A stretch of DNA of 64,000 nt, taken from Pseudarthrobacter raffinosi. GTDB taxonomy: Bacteria; Actinomycetota; Actinomycetes; Actinomycetales; Micrococcaceae. Below the pieces are notes generated by a model. That model was not told the DNA's origin and ran no database searches. It saw only the letters and a list, made by a program, of their open reading frames with translations. Below are positions 24,787 to 33,623 of the stretch, piece after piece. Each line of letters opens with the position of its first letter. Position 1 is the first letter of the stretch. The position numbers and the translations under genes were made by a program. The stretch spans positions 62,001 to 126,000 of the forward strand of contig NZ_JAMXBH010000013.1 of NCBI RefSeq assembly GCF_023913735.1. The letters are read 5' to 3'.

Positions 24787-26325
24787 TTAGGTGGCTGGTT
24801 GCCAGTTGTAGAAGAGTGGGGTGTTTTCGGAGGTGAGCATCTCAAGGCCGGTCACCTTTTTGGGGTTGAAGAAGTAGTACTGGGCGTCGAATCCCGCGCT
24901 GACGTACCATCCCATGTCGAGCAACTGTGCTGACGCATCGCGCAGGGCGGTCTCGTCGCCGCCGGCGGCTTTGCCCATGTACTCCGAGAACTCCGCGTCC
25001 GTGGACTTGAACGTGTTGAAGTTCGCGTTCGGTCCGAAGAACTTGTTCAGTATCGAGTACGGCGGGGCGCCCTTCAGCGGGTAGACCGTGGCCGGGTAGT
25101 TCGTCTTCAGGACTTCGGACAGGTAGGTACTCGGGTCTTTCACTTCCTGGGTGACGTTTACGCCGATCTCTCCCCAGTAGTTGGCCACGGCCGACAGGAA
25201 CGCGTCGAACTGGTGCACCGTGGTGGTCAGAACCGGCATCGAGAAGCCGTCGGCGTACCCTGCCTCGGCCAGCAGTTCCCGGGCTTTGTTCGGGTCGTAG
25301 GGGTAACGGTCATTAAGTGCGGAGTCGTAGCCCGGCACGCCCTCCGCGGGAATCTGCGGAGTGGGAACACCGTTCTCACCGAACAGCGTCTTGATGACCG
25401 CGTCACGGTCGACCGCGTAGTTCAGTGCCTGGCGAACACGCTCGTCCGCCAGTGCCGGCACGAGCTTGCCGGCACGGTCGTTCAGCAGGATGCTGAACGG
25501 GGAGACGTTACCGAGGACGTGGGCCATCCCCGCCGATTCCGCCTGCGCAACGCCCTGGAAGTTCCCGGGAACGATGTCAACCTGGCCCGACACCAGCGCG
25601 TTGATCATAGAATTGTTATCGGGGATCACGCTGAAGGTCACCTTCGAGAACGGGTATGCCTCGGAGTTCCAGTAGTTGTCCTTCTTATTGAAGACATAGC
25701 TGGAGGCGGCGATGCTCGCGTCCGCTTCGAAGTTGTACGGACCCGTGCCGTTGACCTCGTTCACCATCCGGTCAGGGGCGGCAACAAGATCCGGGTGCGC
25801 CATCATCCCACCGCAGGAGGAGAACAGGAAGGGCAGGTCAGGGTCCGGGTGATCCAGATCGATCGCAAGTTCAAGATCCGAAATGACCGTGATCTGCGGC
25901 TTGTTCGCCGCGAACTGCGACGTGATTCCCGTCGGCGTCGCAACGGAGCGCTCCAGGTTCGCCTTCACAACGTTGGCGTTCAGCGGGGTTCCGTCTTTGA
26001 ACGCGACCCCGTCGCGCAAAGTCATCACGAACTTCGTCGGCGTCTCGTACTCCCACGACTCGGCCAGAGCCGGCTCGAAGGTACCCTCCGGCGTCTCCCG
26101 GGTCAACGAATTGTAGACCGCAACGAACATGTTGCTCTGGGCACCGGTGCACTTGTACGGGTCCCATGACTGCAGGGGCGTCTGGATACCCTTCACCAAC
26201 TCGGCAGGCGCACCACTCCCGCCTTCCGTCCCGTCTTCAGGACCAGAAGCACAACCAGCAGTCACACCAGCAACCATTGCCAACGAAGCAACGAATGCTA
26301 AGACACGTCTGGGATTTTTTATCAT
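24787..26325 (-). CDS. Dipeptide/oligopeptide-type ABC substrate-binding lipoprotein
   Basis: 512 residues. Signal peptide with lipobox VTAGCAS, then the SBP_bac_5 fold (IQTPLQSWDPYKC, WEYETPTKFVMTLRDGVAFKDGTPLNA, VRQALNYAVDRDAV). It should capture the operon's substrate outside the cell. Family members take peptides, nickel, glycosides and many small aromatic or opine-like molecules, so the name does not fix the ligand. First gene of the long leftward operon; TGGAG precedes the ATG. Confidence 0.93.
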   Translation of the reverse strand: MIKNPRRVLAFVASLAMVAGVTAGCASGPEDGTEGGSGAPAELVKGIQTPLQSWDPYKCTGAQSNMFVAVYNSLTRETPEGTFEPALAESWEYETPTKFVMTLRDGVAFKDGTPLNANVVKANLERSVATPTGITSQFAANKPQITVISDLELAIDLDHPDPDLPFLFSSCGGMMAHPDLVAAPDRMVNEVNGTGPYNFEADASIAASSYVFNKKDNYWNSEAYPFSKVTFSVIPDNNSMINALVSGQVDIVPGNFQGVAQAESAGMAHVLGNVSPFSILLNDRAGKLVPALADERVRQALNYAVDRDAVIKTLFGENGVPTPQIPAEGVPGYDSALNDRYPYDPNKARELLAEAGYADGFSMPVLTTTVHQFDAFLSAVANYWGEIGVNVTQEVKDPSTYLSEVLKTNYPATVYPLKGAPPYSILNKFFGPNANFNTFKSTDAEFSEYMGKAAGGDETALRDASAQLLDMGWYVSAGFDAQYYFFNPKKVTGLEMLTSENTPLFYNWQPAT

Positions 26326-26506
26326 CTCTTAACTCCAGTTCATAGCCGTCCGTGGGACCGCTCCGATCGCCACAATGCGAACGGATCTCGGTCAATCACG
26401 GACTCCGCGTAGTCGGGTCAAGCGGACGCAAACTAACAGCCTTATCTTGGGGGCTCAAGCAGTTGTTTCTGCACAAAGCCGTACCTCGCTGTACGCTCCA
26501 CACCCT

Positions 26507-26597
26507 CTTGTATTCCAATCAACATACGCCTCGGCACCACTTCGGTCAACAGTAAAGATTTTAAGTGTGCCCGAATCATGCCTGGCAGGAATACAAG
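26507..26597. repeat. 10-bp inverted repeat pair in the divergent promoter region
   Basis: CTTGTATTCC (26507-26516) and GGAATACAAG (26588-26597) are perfect inverted copies 71 bases apart. They lie in the 660-base region between the leftward binding-protein gene (start 26325) and the rightward SDR gene (start 26985). The rest of that region shows no supported gene. They could be paired regulator half-sites; no mobile-element ends are otherwise evident. Confidence 0.4.
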
Positions 26598-26984
26598 CGA
26601 CGCCATTTCTCTAACGGGTGAGACGGACATTTACCCGCGCGAGGTCAGCGGCCAAAATTGGCGGAATACCGGGGTTAAGTGCCAGTCTGGGCGATGGTTC
26701 AGGAGCCCCATCGACTCCAGGCTGAAACCGGACCCGGGACTTCATATGAGGTGCTTGATGCCCTTACGGCCTCAGCGCGACCATTGACGGATGGCGGTCA
26801 AGAGTTTATGTTGAGTAGCATTCAAGAAGAGCAGGAAAGGGTAGGCAAGGCCTTAGCGTCGACCTCGCCGCGCACACGCCTGCATCACTCAAGCGAGCCC
26901 CAAGCACACCCTTCAGGCAGCATCGTCTCTCGTGACCGGTGGAGTCTTCTGCCGCAACCAATTACAGAACGAATAGGAGAAGAA

Positions 26985-27791
26985 GTGCTGGATTTCAACG
27001 GAAAGACTGTGGTTATCACCGCGGGTGCAAGTGCCATGGCGCGCTGTATCGCCCGGCTCATGGGCGGCCGTGGTGCGAACCTTGTGATCGCCGACATCGA
27101 CATGGCGGCGGCCGAGGCGCTGGCGGCGGAGCTGCCCTCTGCAGTGGCAGCAAAGTGCGACGTACGGTCGCCCGAAGATATCGAGCGCGTCCGTGACCTC
27201 ACGATCGATCGGTTCGGCCCCGCCGATATCGTCATGAGCCACGCGGGGATCGGTTCCGCAGGGCTCGTGCAAGATATCTCTGACGAGGACTGGACCCGGC
27301 TTCTCGATCTCAATGTCATCGGCATGGCACGTGTCATCAGGGCATTCCTACCCGACATGCTGGCCCGAGAATCCGGTCACCTCATCTTGACAAGCTCCAG
27401 CTTGGCCCTGCTTCCGGGCCATCCCGTCAGTGTGGTCGCCGCACCGTACATCACGTCGAAAGCCGCAGTTATCGGGCTGGCTCAGGCCATCGCGACAGCA
27501 CACAGAAGCCAGGGCATCAAGGTAACCCTTTTCGCTCCCGATGCGACGGATACTGGATGGGCTCCCGAGCCTGCCCGCGACGCAGGACGCGATAAAGTGC
27601 GCGAGATCGTCGCAGGTCTACCGCAATATTCCAGGCACACACCGGAGCACGCCGCGGAAGTTCTGATCGCAGCGCTCGATGAGGGCAGGTTCCTTGCCTC
27701 AGCGACGCCGAATCACGAGCAGCTGCTTCGCCTTCAAGCTGATGCGCTCCTTGACCCGTCTGCCTTTGCTGCCGTATATGTGCCGGCGTAA
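26985..27791 (+). CDS. Short-chain dehydrogenase/reductase with an unusual cofactor motif
   Basis: About 268 residues from a GTG with ATAGGAG upstream; the frame is open further 5' but without coding character. The SDR fold is clear: NLVIADID after the second strand, IVMSHAGIGS in place of NNAG, catalytic Ser in ILTSSSLALL and YITSK supplying Tyr and Lys. The normally invariant TGxxxGxG loop instead reads TAGASAMA, so NAD(P) binding may be altered. Divergent from the long transporter-monooxygenase operon. Confidence 0.85.
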   Translation: MLDFNGKTVVITAGASAMARCIARLMGGRGANLVIADIDMAAAEALAAELPSAVAAKCDVRSPEDIERVRDLTIDRFGPADIVMSHAGIGSAGLVQDISDEDWTRLLDLNVIGMARVIRAFLPDMLARESGHLILTSSSLALLPGHPVSVVAAPYITSKAAVIGLAQAIATAHRSQGIKVTLFAPDATDTGWAPEPARDAGRDKVREIVAGLPQYSRHTPEHAAEVLIAALDEGRFLASATPNHEQLLRLQADALLDPSAFAAVYVPA

Positions 27792-28248
27792 GAAGTCCGT
27801 GGAAATCTGACCGTGCTTGGTTATGGTCCGCGTACCGATCCTCCGCCGCCAAGCAGGACACTGGACGACGTTGAACACTTCCTCGGACACCCCGATGGAA
27901 ATGGAACACCCACCGCGCACGTGGCCTTGGACGATTTGAAAAGCAGCGGGTCCGGCCAAAATGCACGTATTCTCTGCGGGTCTCCCGTACCTTCAGAGTG
28001 ACCCCAACGGTATCTTTCGAGGCACGATATAGACGTACGACTTGCTCGCTCCGACGTTTGACCATCCCCCGGAGGGGCGCTTCCGGCGCCGCGCAATACG
28101 TTTGCTTGAAGCCGCCAGGGTAGTTGCCGGGGCCTACTCAGAGGTCGTGCCCGCGTCCGGCAGACTGCGGCTGAAGTTCTGCAGCCGCGCCGTGCTCACC
28201 ACAGCGCCTGACTCGGAATGAAAACCATCTTGTCGGTGGCCATGTACA
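27792..28248. other. Intergenic stretch without a supported gene
   Basis: 457 bases between the SDR gene (rightward) and a TetR gene (leftward). Open frames here are short, overlap each other on both strands and match nothing I recognise. A leftward reading near 28210-28245 (TDKMVFIPSQ) looks protein-like and could be a gene remnant, but it is too short to name. Confidence 0.3.
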
Positions 28249-28929
28249 TCACGGCTTCGCTGTGTCAGCAAAGTGCTGATCCAATACGTGTGGCGCAGGG
28301 TCTGCCACCTGGCGGGAACCGTTGTGGCTTTCCTGCTTGCCCCCGAGACTTGCCTGTGCCGGATAGGGCTTGAGGAAGGACTGCAGAACGAAGCGGATCA
28401 TCTCGGGTGCCGTCCGTAAAGGTGGGTCGAACGCATTTGCCCCTTCGAACAAGGACACGACGATGTCGGCCACCAATTCGCTGTCAGCGATGCCAGGATT
28501 TTCCTGGATTACCTGGTCCACCATTTTCCGGATCCAGGCCAGGAACCGGTCGTGGGATTCCCTTACTGCATCGGAGTCCTGCATCCGGTGATGCATGGAC
28601 TGGTGCAGGCCCCTGAATGGACGCATGTCGACCAGGCCGCGGATGAGGAACGATAACGGGTCGAGCCCGTTGAGTTCGTGTTCCAGTGCTCGTATTTCCC
28701 GTCCCAGCATACGATCCATCACCGCTGCAAAAAGCGCGTCCTTGGAGGGAAAGTACCAGTAGACGTTGTTCGTGCTGACGCCTACTGCCGCACCGACCTC
28801 GGCCATCGTGGTACCGGCATACCCTCGTTCTAGAAAGAGTTCAGTCGCTGCAGTCAGGACTTCGCCACTTCTTTCCTCGCGCGGGATCGCTAATTTGTTC
28901 TTCGGCACGCCGGCTACCTTCTTCGTCAA
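28249..28929 (-). CDS. TetR/AcrR-family transcriptional regulator (paralogue of 14365-14964)
   Basis: 226 residues. Helix-turn-helix TTMAEVGAAVGVSTNNVYWYFPSKDALF near the N terminus, then a helical ligand domain. Blocks FRGLHQSMHHRM and ADIVVSLFEGAN are nearly the same as in the TetR at 14365, and the two genes bracket the transporter-monooxygenase operon. It adds a 25-residue C-terminal tail that the other lacks. The pair may sense related ligands. Confidence 0.92.
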   Translation of the reverse strand: MTKKVAGVPKNKLAIPREERSGEVLTAATELFLERGYAGTTMAEVGAAVGVSTNNVYWYFPSKDALFAAVMDRMLGREIRALEHELNGLDPLSFLIRGLVDMRPFRGLHQSMHHRMQDSDAVRESHDRFLAWIRKMVDQVIQENPGIADSELVADIVVSLFEGANAFDPPLRTAPEMIRFVLQSFLKPYPAQASLGGKQESHNGSRQVADPAPHVLDQHFADTAKP

Positions 28930-29051
28930 CGGTCTAAGGCGGCAAGCCCGCCCTCTTGAACGTAGTTTACTGAATAGCGGCCCACAAAACAGCGTCGAGG
29001 GTCTCTTAGTCAGCTTGCAGGAAATAAACGGCGCTTAAGACCCAATCACCT

Positions 29052-29759
29052 TCAGGCATGACCCTTGGCGGGACCTGTCATGCTCCCCCCTGAGAGTGCG
29101 GCGTTCGTTTGCTGGCTATAGGCCAGTAATACCGCTGTGGCCCGCTCGAAATGTTCTTTCAAGGCAGCAGCCGCGCCTGTACCGTCGCGGGCTACGGCAA
29201 GCTCGGCAATGGTCCTGTCCTCGTTGACGGCATCACGGTATGGATCTTGTCCGCTCGGGAGGGACCAGTGACGGTACAGGAGTGAACAGTCCCGCAGTTT
29301 CGTCGCGGTTGACTCAAGGCGGGGGCTCCCGGCTCCTTCAAGCAGTGCGCGGTGGAAGGCATTGTGCGCCTGAGAACAGGTGCCGTGGAACTGTCCTTCA
29401 CCTCCCGTGTATGTCGTTTTCTGAAGGGTGTGATGGGCGGCGATCACCGCTGATTCCCAGGCGAGATCGCCTTGGTCGGTGGCCTTACGGAGCGTCACCG
29501 TTTCGATCAGCACTTGGGAACGGGTCAAATCCAACAGATCTTCAGGAGACAGCGGACTCACGCAGAACCCGCGTTGCGGAAGAGCTTTCACCAACCCATC
29601 TCCCGCCAAGCGGATCATGGCCTCACGCACGACGGAAAGATTAACCTGATATCGCGTGGCGAACCCCGTCATTCTGAGCTTGGTGCCTCCTTCCATGCCT
29701 GCCAGGACCTGTAGTTCAAGTCCGTGGCTGGTGAGGCAGCCTACGCGGGCGCCGAGCAC
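29052..29759 (-). CDS. GntR-family transcriptional regulator
   Basis: 235 residues. The winged helix region is compact: GGTKLRMTGFATRYQVN, then LSVVREAMIRLAGDGLVKALPQRGFCV. It is followed by an FCD-like helical domain (QAHNAFHRALLEGAG, LREHFERATAVLL-like end). The start is uncertain: the GTG at 29759 has no clear ribosome site. It lies about 160 bases downstream of the meta-cleavage operon on the same strand and is the likeliest local regulator of it. Confidence 0.85.
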   Translation of the reverse strand: MLGARVGCLTSHGLELQVLAGMEGGTKLRMTGFATRYQVNLSVVREAMIRLAGDGLVKALPQRGFCVSPLSPEDLLDLTRSQVLIETVTLRKATDQGDLAWESAVIAAHHTLQKTTYTGGEGQFHGTCSQAHNAFHRALLEGAGSPRLESTATKLRDCSLLYRHWSLPSGQDPYRDAVNEDRTIAELAVARDGTGAAAALKEHFERATAVLLAYSQQTNAALSGGSMTGPAKGHA

Positions 29760-29916
29760 CGGGACCGTGTGCCGACGGCGCCGTTCGATCCGAGTCTTGT
29801 TGTCCGGAAGCCGGACAGTTTCTGGTCCAGTGGGGTGGTGGACTCAAAATTCGTGTTGATGGCGGATGTGCGCGGTTGATCTCCTGCTGCCGGTGCTGGG
29901 GCACCGGCAGCAGGGT

Positions 29917-30246
29917 TCAGGCGCCGGTGCCGAGGAACTGGACTCCGTGTTTCTCGGCTATCATCGTGGCCGCGTGTTCGGCCACGATCTGCTGATGCTG
30001 TGGGTGGGCGAGATAGTTTTGCAGTGTCTCGGCGCTGTCGAAGGTTGCTGCCACCGCGAAGTCGCCGTTGCCCTCCCGCATTCTCAGGTCCGGCCCGCAT
30101 TGAAAGGAAATCAGCCCGGGTAGCGTGCTGACCAGTGTGCGCAAGGCTTCGTCGAGACGCCGGACTGCGGCCTCATCGACGTTTGGCTTCCAGCGGAAGA
30201 CCACCACATGGTGGTGCCCTTGGCCGTTATTCTGAGTGCCGCTCAT
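29917..30246 (-). CDS. Dabb (stress-responsive alpha/beta barrel) family protein
   Basis: About 109 residues from the ATG at 30246, overlapping the dioxygenase stop (ATGA). The single domain HHVVVFRWKPNVDEAAVRRLDEALRTL to FAVAATFDSAETLQNYLAHPQHQQIV is typical of Dabb proteins: ferredoxin-like dimers seen as small enzymes (for example olivetolic acid cyclase-like) or accessory proteins in catabolic operons. Exact role unknown. Confidence 0.85.
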   Translation of the reverse strand: MSGTQNNGQGHHHVVVFRWKPNVDEAAVRRLDEALRTLVSTLPGLISFQCGPDLRMREGNGDFAVAATFDSAETLQNYLAHPQHQQIVAEHAATMIAEKHGVQFLGTGA

Positions 30247-31169
30247 TGGATGCCTGGGCTGTGCTGGCCAGCCATCAGTGCGGTCAGGTCTTCGGGTTCG
30301 AGGAACGACGGCGGTGGCGGCGGTCCCCAATTGAAGAGTCCCTGGGCGCCGAAGAAGGTTTCCGGGGTCCAGATTTCGTCCTCGGGGATGCAGTCCATGT
30401 CCGAGTAATACTCGGAGAAGTTCCCGGCTGGGTCCTTGAGGTACCAGAAGAAGTTCGAGCCGGCGTGGTGGCGGCCGAGGCCCCAGACATGGCGGTGCGG
30501 GTTGCCCTCCAGCATTTTTTTCACACCCCTGCCGATGTCGTCGATGTCATCGACCTGCCAGGAGGTGTGGTGCAGGAAGTTCACCGGCGCGGCCAGGGCC
30601 AGTACGTTGTGGTGATCTACGGAGCAGCGCATGAACGCGCCTTTGTCCCCGATGTAGTCGGAGATCTTGAAGCCCAGGCCCTCGGTGAAGAACCCCATGG
30701 TGGCTTCCAGATTTGTGGTGCCCACTACGCAGTGTCCCAGCTTCTTTGGCCTTACTGGTGTCTCGCGCACGACTCCGGGCGCCCGACCATAGCGATCGAT
30801 TCGGCCCGGCCCGTTGTATAGGGTAGCCGCCACCGGCACTTGCACGATCCGTGGCGCCACCTCGATCCGTGCGGTGAAACCAGATACCGGTTCGATGGCC
30901 CGCAGGGTATTCCCATCGAAGGTCCGGGGCACTCCGAGTCGCTCCAGGCGCGCACTGATCTGGGCGATGTCGTCGGGACCGTCCGCCCCTACACCCAGCT
31001 CCACGAGGCGCCGGGTGGGCGCATAAACAACGCGCAGCTGTTTTCCGCCATCACGGGTGGCGAACGAACCCTCGCCGAGGTGTTCCAGGCCGAACTCGCT
31101 GTAGTATCCAATCGTTTCGGTGACGTTGGGCACGCCCATTGTCACGCTTGTCAGACGGTGCAGTGCCAT
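30243..31169 (-). CDS. Two-domain extradiol (meta-cleavage) ring dioxygenase, VOC type I
   Basis: 308 residues in two VOC repeats (about 5-120 and 143-270). The catalytic second repeat shows His in KKLGHCVVGT, His in NFLHHTSWQVDD and Glu in GNFSEYYSD, the 2-His-1-carboxylate iron site, with DPAGNFSEYYSD close to the family signature. It should open a catechol-type ring next to its hydroxyls, giving a coloured 2-hydroxymuconate-type product for the FAA hydrolases encoded upstream. A Pro-rich tail (NWGPPPPPS) ends the protein. Confidence 0.9.
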   Translation of the reverse strand: MALHRLTSVTMGVPNVTETIGYYSEFGLEHLGEGSFATRDGGKQLRVVYAPTRRLVELGVGADGPDDIAQISARLERLGVPRTFDGNTLRAIEPVSGFTARIEVAPRIVQVPVAATLYNGPGRIDRYGRAPGVVRETPVRPKKLGHCVVGTTNLEATMGFFTEGLGFKISDYIGDKGAFMRCSVDHHNVLALAAPVNFLHHTSWQVDDIDDIGRGVKKMLEGNPHRHVWGLGRHHAGSNFFWYLKDPAGNFSEYYSDMDCIPEDEIWTPETFFGAQGLFNWGPPPPPSFLEPEDLTALMAGQHSPGIQ

Positions 31170-31172
31170 TTC

Positions 31173-32039
31173 TCAGCCCTCCGCTTCCGGAGCCTTGGAC
31201 ACAAAGGTTTGGCGCATCTCGCCGAGACCCTCGATCCGGCTGACCAGCTCATCACCGGGCTGGAGGAATTGCTGAGGTGTGCGGCCGACGCCGACACCGG
31301 CCGGCGTGCCGGTGAAGATAATGTCGCCCGGATAGAGCGTGATCGTTTGTGAGAGTTCCGATACCAGCCTGGCGACCGGGAAAATCAGATCTCTCGTGCT
31401 GCCGTCCTGCATGGTCTGGCCGTTGACCGCGCAGGACAGACTGAGTTCGTCACGGTCCGGGACAGCATCCGGTGTCACAAGCCACGGCCCGACCGGCGCG
31501 AACTTGGGAAATGACTTGCCTAGGCTGAACTGGGGTGCCGGGCCAGCCAGCTGTGACACCCGTTCGGAGATGTCCTGGCCAATCGTAAGACCGGCAACGT
31601 AGTTCCAGGCCTCGTCCTCTTTGACCCGGGTAGCGGTCCGCCCAATGATGGCGACCAGTTCGACTTCCCAATCAGTGTTTCCGCCAGCCGGCAGCACGAC
31701 TTCGGCGTCGGGGCCGGTCAGGCTTGATACGAATTTGGTGAACGTGGGCGGCAGGCGGTCAGGAGCCGCGAAACCGGACTCGGCCGCGTGTGCGCTGTAG
31801 TTCAGGCCAATGGCGACAATCTGCTTCGGCTGCGGCGACGGCGAGCCGAGTTGGTCCCGGGTGAACGTGACCTCTGCCGTGACCGCGGCGTGGTCGGCCC
31901 AGACCCGAAAGCTGTCCCAGTTCTCAAAGATGGCGGACAGTCCAGGACCAAACTTTCCATCCGACGAGTGTTCAACGTCGATGCCGGCGTCATCGCTGGC
32001 AAGCAGGACCGCACGGCCCTCCACATTAGCGAGTCTCAT
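31173..32039 (-). CDS. Fumarylacetoacetate hydrolase (FAH)-family protein 1
   Basis: About 288 residues from the ATG at 32039 with AGAGGAAG upstream. FAH-fold signatures: IVAIGLNYSAHAAES, metal-binding EVELVAIIGR, TIGQDISER, GKSFPKFAPVGPW and GDIIFTGTPAGVGVGR. Family members are 2-hydroxymuconate hydratases, decarboxylases/isomerases (HpaG-like) or acylpyruvate hydrolases. It follows the second FAH gene by about 97 bases and precedes the dioxygenase by 3; the two FAH proteins are only distantly alike and may do successive steps. Confidence 0.92.
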   Translation of the reverse strand: MRLANVEGRAVLLASDDAGIDVEHSSDGKFGPGLSAIFENWDSFRVWADHAAVTAEVTFTRDQLGSPSPQPKQIVAIGLNYSAHAAESGFAAPDRLPPTFTKFVSSLTGPDAEVVLPAGGNTDWEVELVAIIGRTATRVKEDEAWNYVAGLTIGQDISERVSQLAGPAPQFSLGKSFPKFAPVGPWLVTPDAVPDRDELSLSCAVNGQTMQDGSTRDLIFPVARLVSELSQTITLYPGDIIFTGTPAGVGVGRTPQQFLQPGDELVSRIEGLGEMRQTFVSKAPEAEG

Positions 32040-32136
32040 GGTTCTTCCTCTCGATTTCTCCGGCAACTCGCCGGCAGTTGTTAAGTAAGGCGGGATGGCC
32101 GGCAAGCGTCTGTTGAGCCGGCTCCACGCGGCCCCT

Positions 32137-32973
32137 TCACTGGCAGGTGTTCACCAGCTCACCGACGCCGTCGATGGCAATACGGACCGATTGGCCGGGC
32201 CGAAGGAATTTGCCCTGTTTGTGCCCCACTCCTGCGGGGGTGCCGGTGAGCACGACATCACCGGGTTCCAATGTGGTTTGCTGTGACAGATAGGAAACTA
32301 TTTTCGAGACCGGGTAAATGAGGTCGCTGGTACGGGCATCTTGCCGGAGTTCGTCGTCGACCCAGGTGCGCAGCCGGAGATCATCTGGGTCCGGCAGTTC
32401 GTCGAGGGTCACCAGGTAGGGGCCCATCGGCGTGAAAGTATCAAAGCTTTTTGCCGTCGATACATCGGCTGGGCGGCCGGGTACCCGGCCCTTTTGGACA
32501 TCGCGGGCGCTGACGTCGTTGCAGATGGTGTAGCCGGCGATCCCGGCCAAGGCCTGTTCCTCAGTGACCTCGGACAGCCGCCGGCCGATTACAACACCGA
32601 GTTCGCCTTCGTAGTCCACCTCGTTCGGCGCCACCCGCGGGAACCGGATCGGCTTCGAAGTGCCGATGACCGATGATGGAGCCTTTAGGAAGATCATCGG
32701 TTCGCTGTTATCAGATGTGTGCCCCACCTCGGCGCGGTGATCTGCGTAGCCAAAGCCGACGGCCCAAATTTTCGATGGCCGCGGGATGGGCGCCAACAGT
32801 TCGACCTCGCTGAGCGTCGTGCGTCTGCGCACGGGGGCTGTCGCGATCTGGTCCACGGTGCAGCCGCCGAGCAAAGCCTCACCGAGGTCGCGAAAGTCGA
32901 TGTCCAACAGGTCGACAGTGTTGCCGTCGTACATCCGGCCGACACCCACGCTGGTACTGACCAGACGGGTCAT
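32137..32973 (-). CDS. Fumarylacetoacetate hydrolase (FAH)-family protein 2
   Basis: 278 residues. Motifs IWAVGFGYADHRAEVG, VDYEGELGVVIGR (metal-ligand Glu), TICNDVSARDVQK, AKSFDTFTPMGPYLV and GDVVLTGTPAGVGHKQ place it with 2-hydroxyhepta-2,4-diene-1,7-dioate isomerase and acylpyruvase-like enzymes. Its ATG overlap couples it to the VOC gene upstream. Likely acts on the ring-fission product or a later 2-oxo acid. Confidence 0.92.
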   Translation of the reverse strand: MTRLVSTSVGVGRMYDGNTVDLLDIDFRDLGEALLGGCTVDQIATAPVRRRTTLSEVELLAPIPRPSKIWAVGFGYADHRAEVGHTSDNSEPMIFLKAPSSVIGTSKPIRFPRVAPNEVDYEGELGVVIGRRLSEVTEEQALAGIAGYTICNDVSARDVQKGRVPGRPADVSTAKSFDTFTPMGPYLVTLDELPDPDDLRLRTWVDDELRQDARTSDLIYPVSKIVSYLSQQTTLEPGDVVLTGTPAGVGHKQGKFLRPGQSVRIAIDGVGELVNTCQ

Positions 32974-33623
32974 GACGCCTGTGCCTTCGGTTCCAAGCTC
33001 AGGAGGCTTTCGCGCGGTTCTCCAGCGTGGAAGCGGGCCGAAAACTCCTTGGCATCAAGCTCCAGGCCGGACGGGTTAGCCGCGAAGGTGTCACTGCGCA
33101 TGAAGGCCAGCTCCTCCTCAGCTGTTGCATAGTTCGAGCAGGAGAACTCGATAATATTCCCGTCAGGATCGCGAAAGTAAAAGCTGGTGGCTTGGCCGTG
33201 GTTGGCGGCACGGTGAGGTATCGCCGCGATGGCACCCATGTATTCGTATTGGCTTATCAGCTCTTCCAGTGAGCCAACACTGAACTGGAAATGATGCAAA
33301 CCCGGGCCCGTGGGGGCGGTACCGGCAAGGCTGTCAATGCCGAACAGAGCGAGCACCTGGTGGTGGGGATGCCCGTTGTCGTGAATCTTGAAGAACGCCA
33401 GGTGAACATCGACTGCCCGTTCCGGCGTGCCTGCCGGCCGCGGCGGGGCGTCCGCATCGGGTGTGCGATGGAAGAAAGGCGTGCTTCCCAGCAGATGCGA
33501 GTACCAGGTGAACATTTCATCGAATCGTCCGGTCTTGAGGACGAGCTCGCCCATCTGCAGCGGCACCGCTTGCGCGCGGACCTCTCGTGGGGTGTCCTGG
33601 CCGGTAATTGATTCGGTTGTCAT
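32970..33623 (-). CDS. VOC-family protein, single-domain dioxygenase-like
   Basis: 217 residues. A VOC module spans about residues 20-165: QMGELVLKTGRFDEMFTWYSHLLG, GLHHFQFSV with metal-ligand His, and FYFRDPDGNIIEFSC with Glu. The DPDGNIIEF pattern is close to biphenyl-diol-dioxygenase-like proteins. The C-terminal 50 residues are extra and helical. It may be a second extradiol enzyme with a different ring preference or a non-oxygenase VOC protein. ATGA overlaps link it to both neighbours. Confidence 0.85.
   Translation of the reverse strand: MTTESITGQDTPREVRAQAVPLQMGELVLKTGRFDEMFTWYSHLLGSTPFFHRTPDADAPPRPAGTPERAVDVHLAFFKIHDNGHPHHQVLALFGIDSLAGTAPTGPGLHHFQFSVGSLEELISQYEYMGAIAAIPHRAANHGQATSFYFRDPDGNIIEFSCSNYATAEEELAFMRSDTFAANPSGLELDAKEFSARFHAGEPRESLLSLEPKAQAS

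Noticed and set aside
26507..26597. 91-base segment bounded by 10-bp inverted repeats as a miniature transposable element
   Set aside because: No flanking target duplication is evident and no related copy was seen elsewhere in the window.
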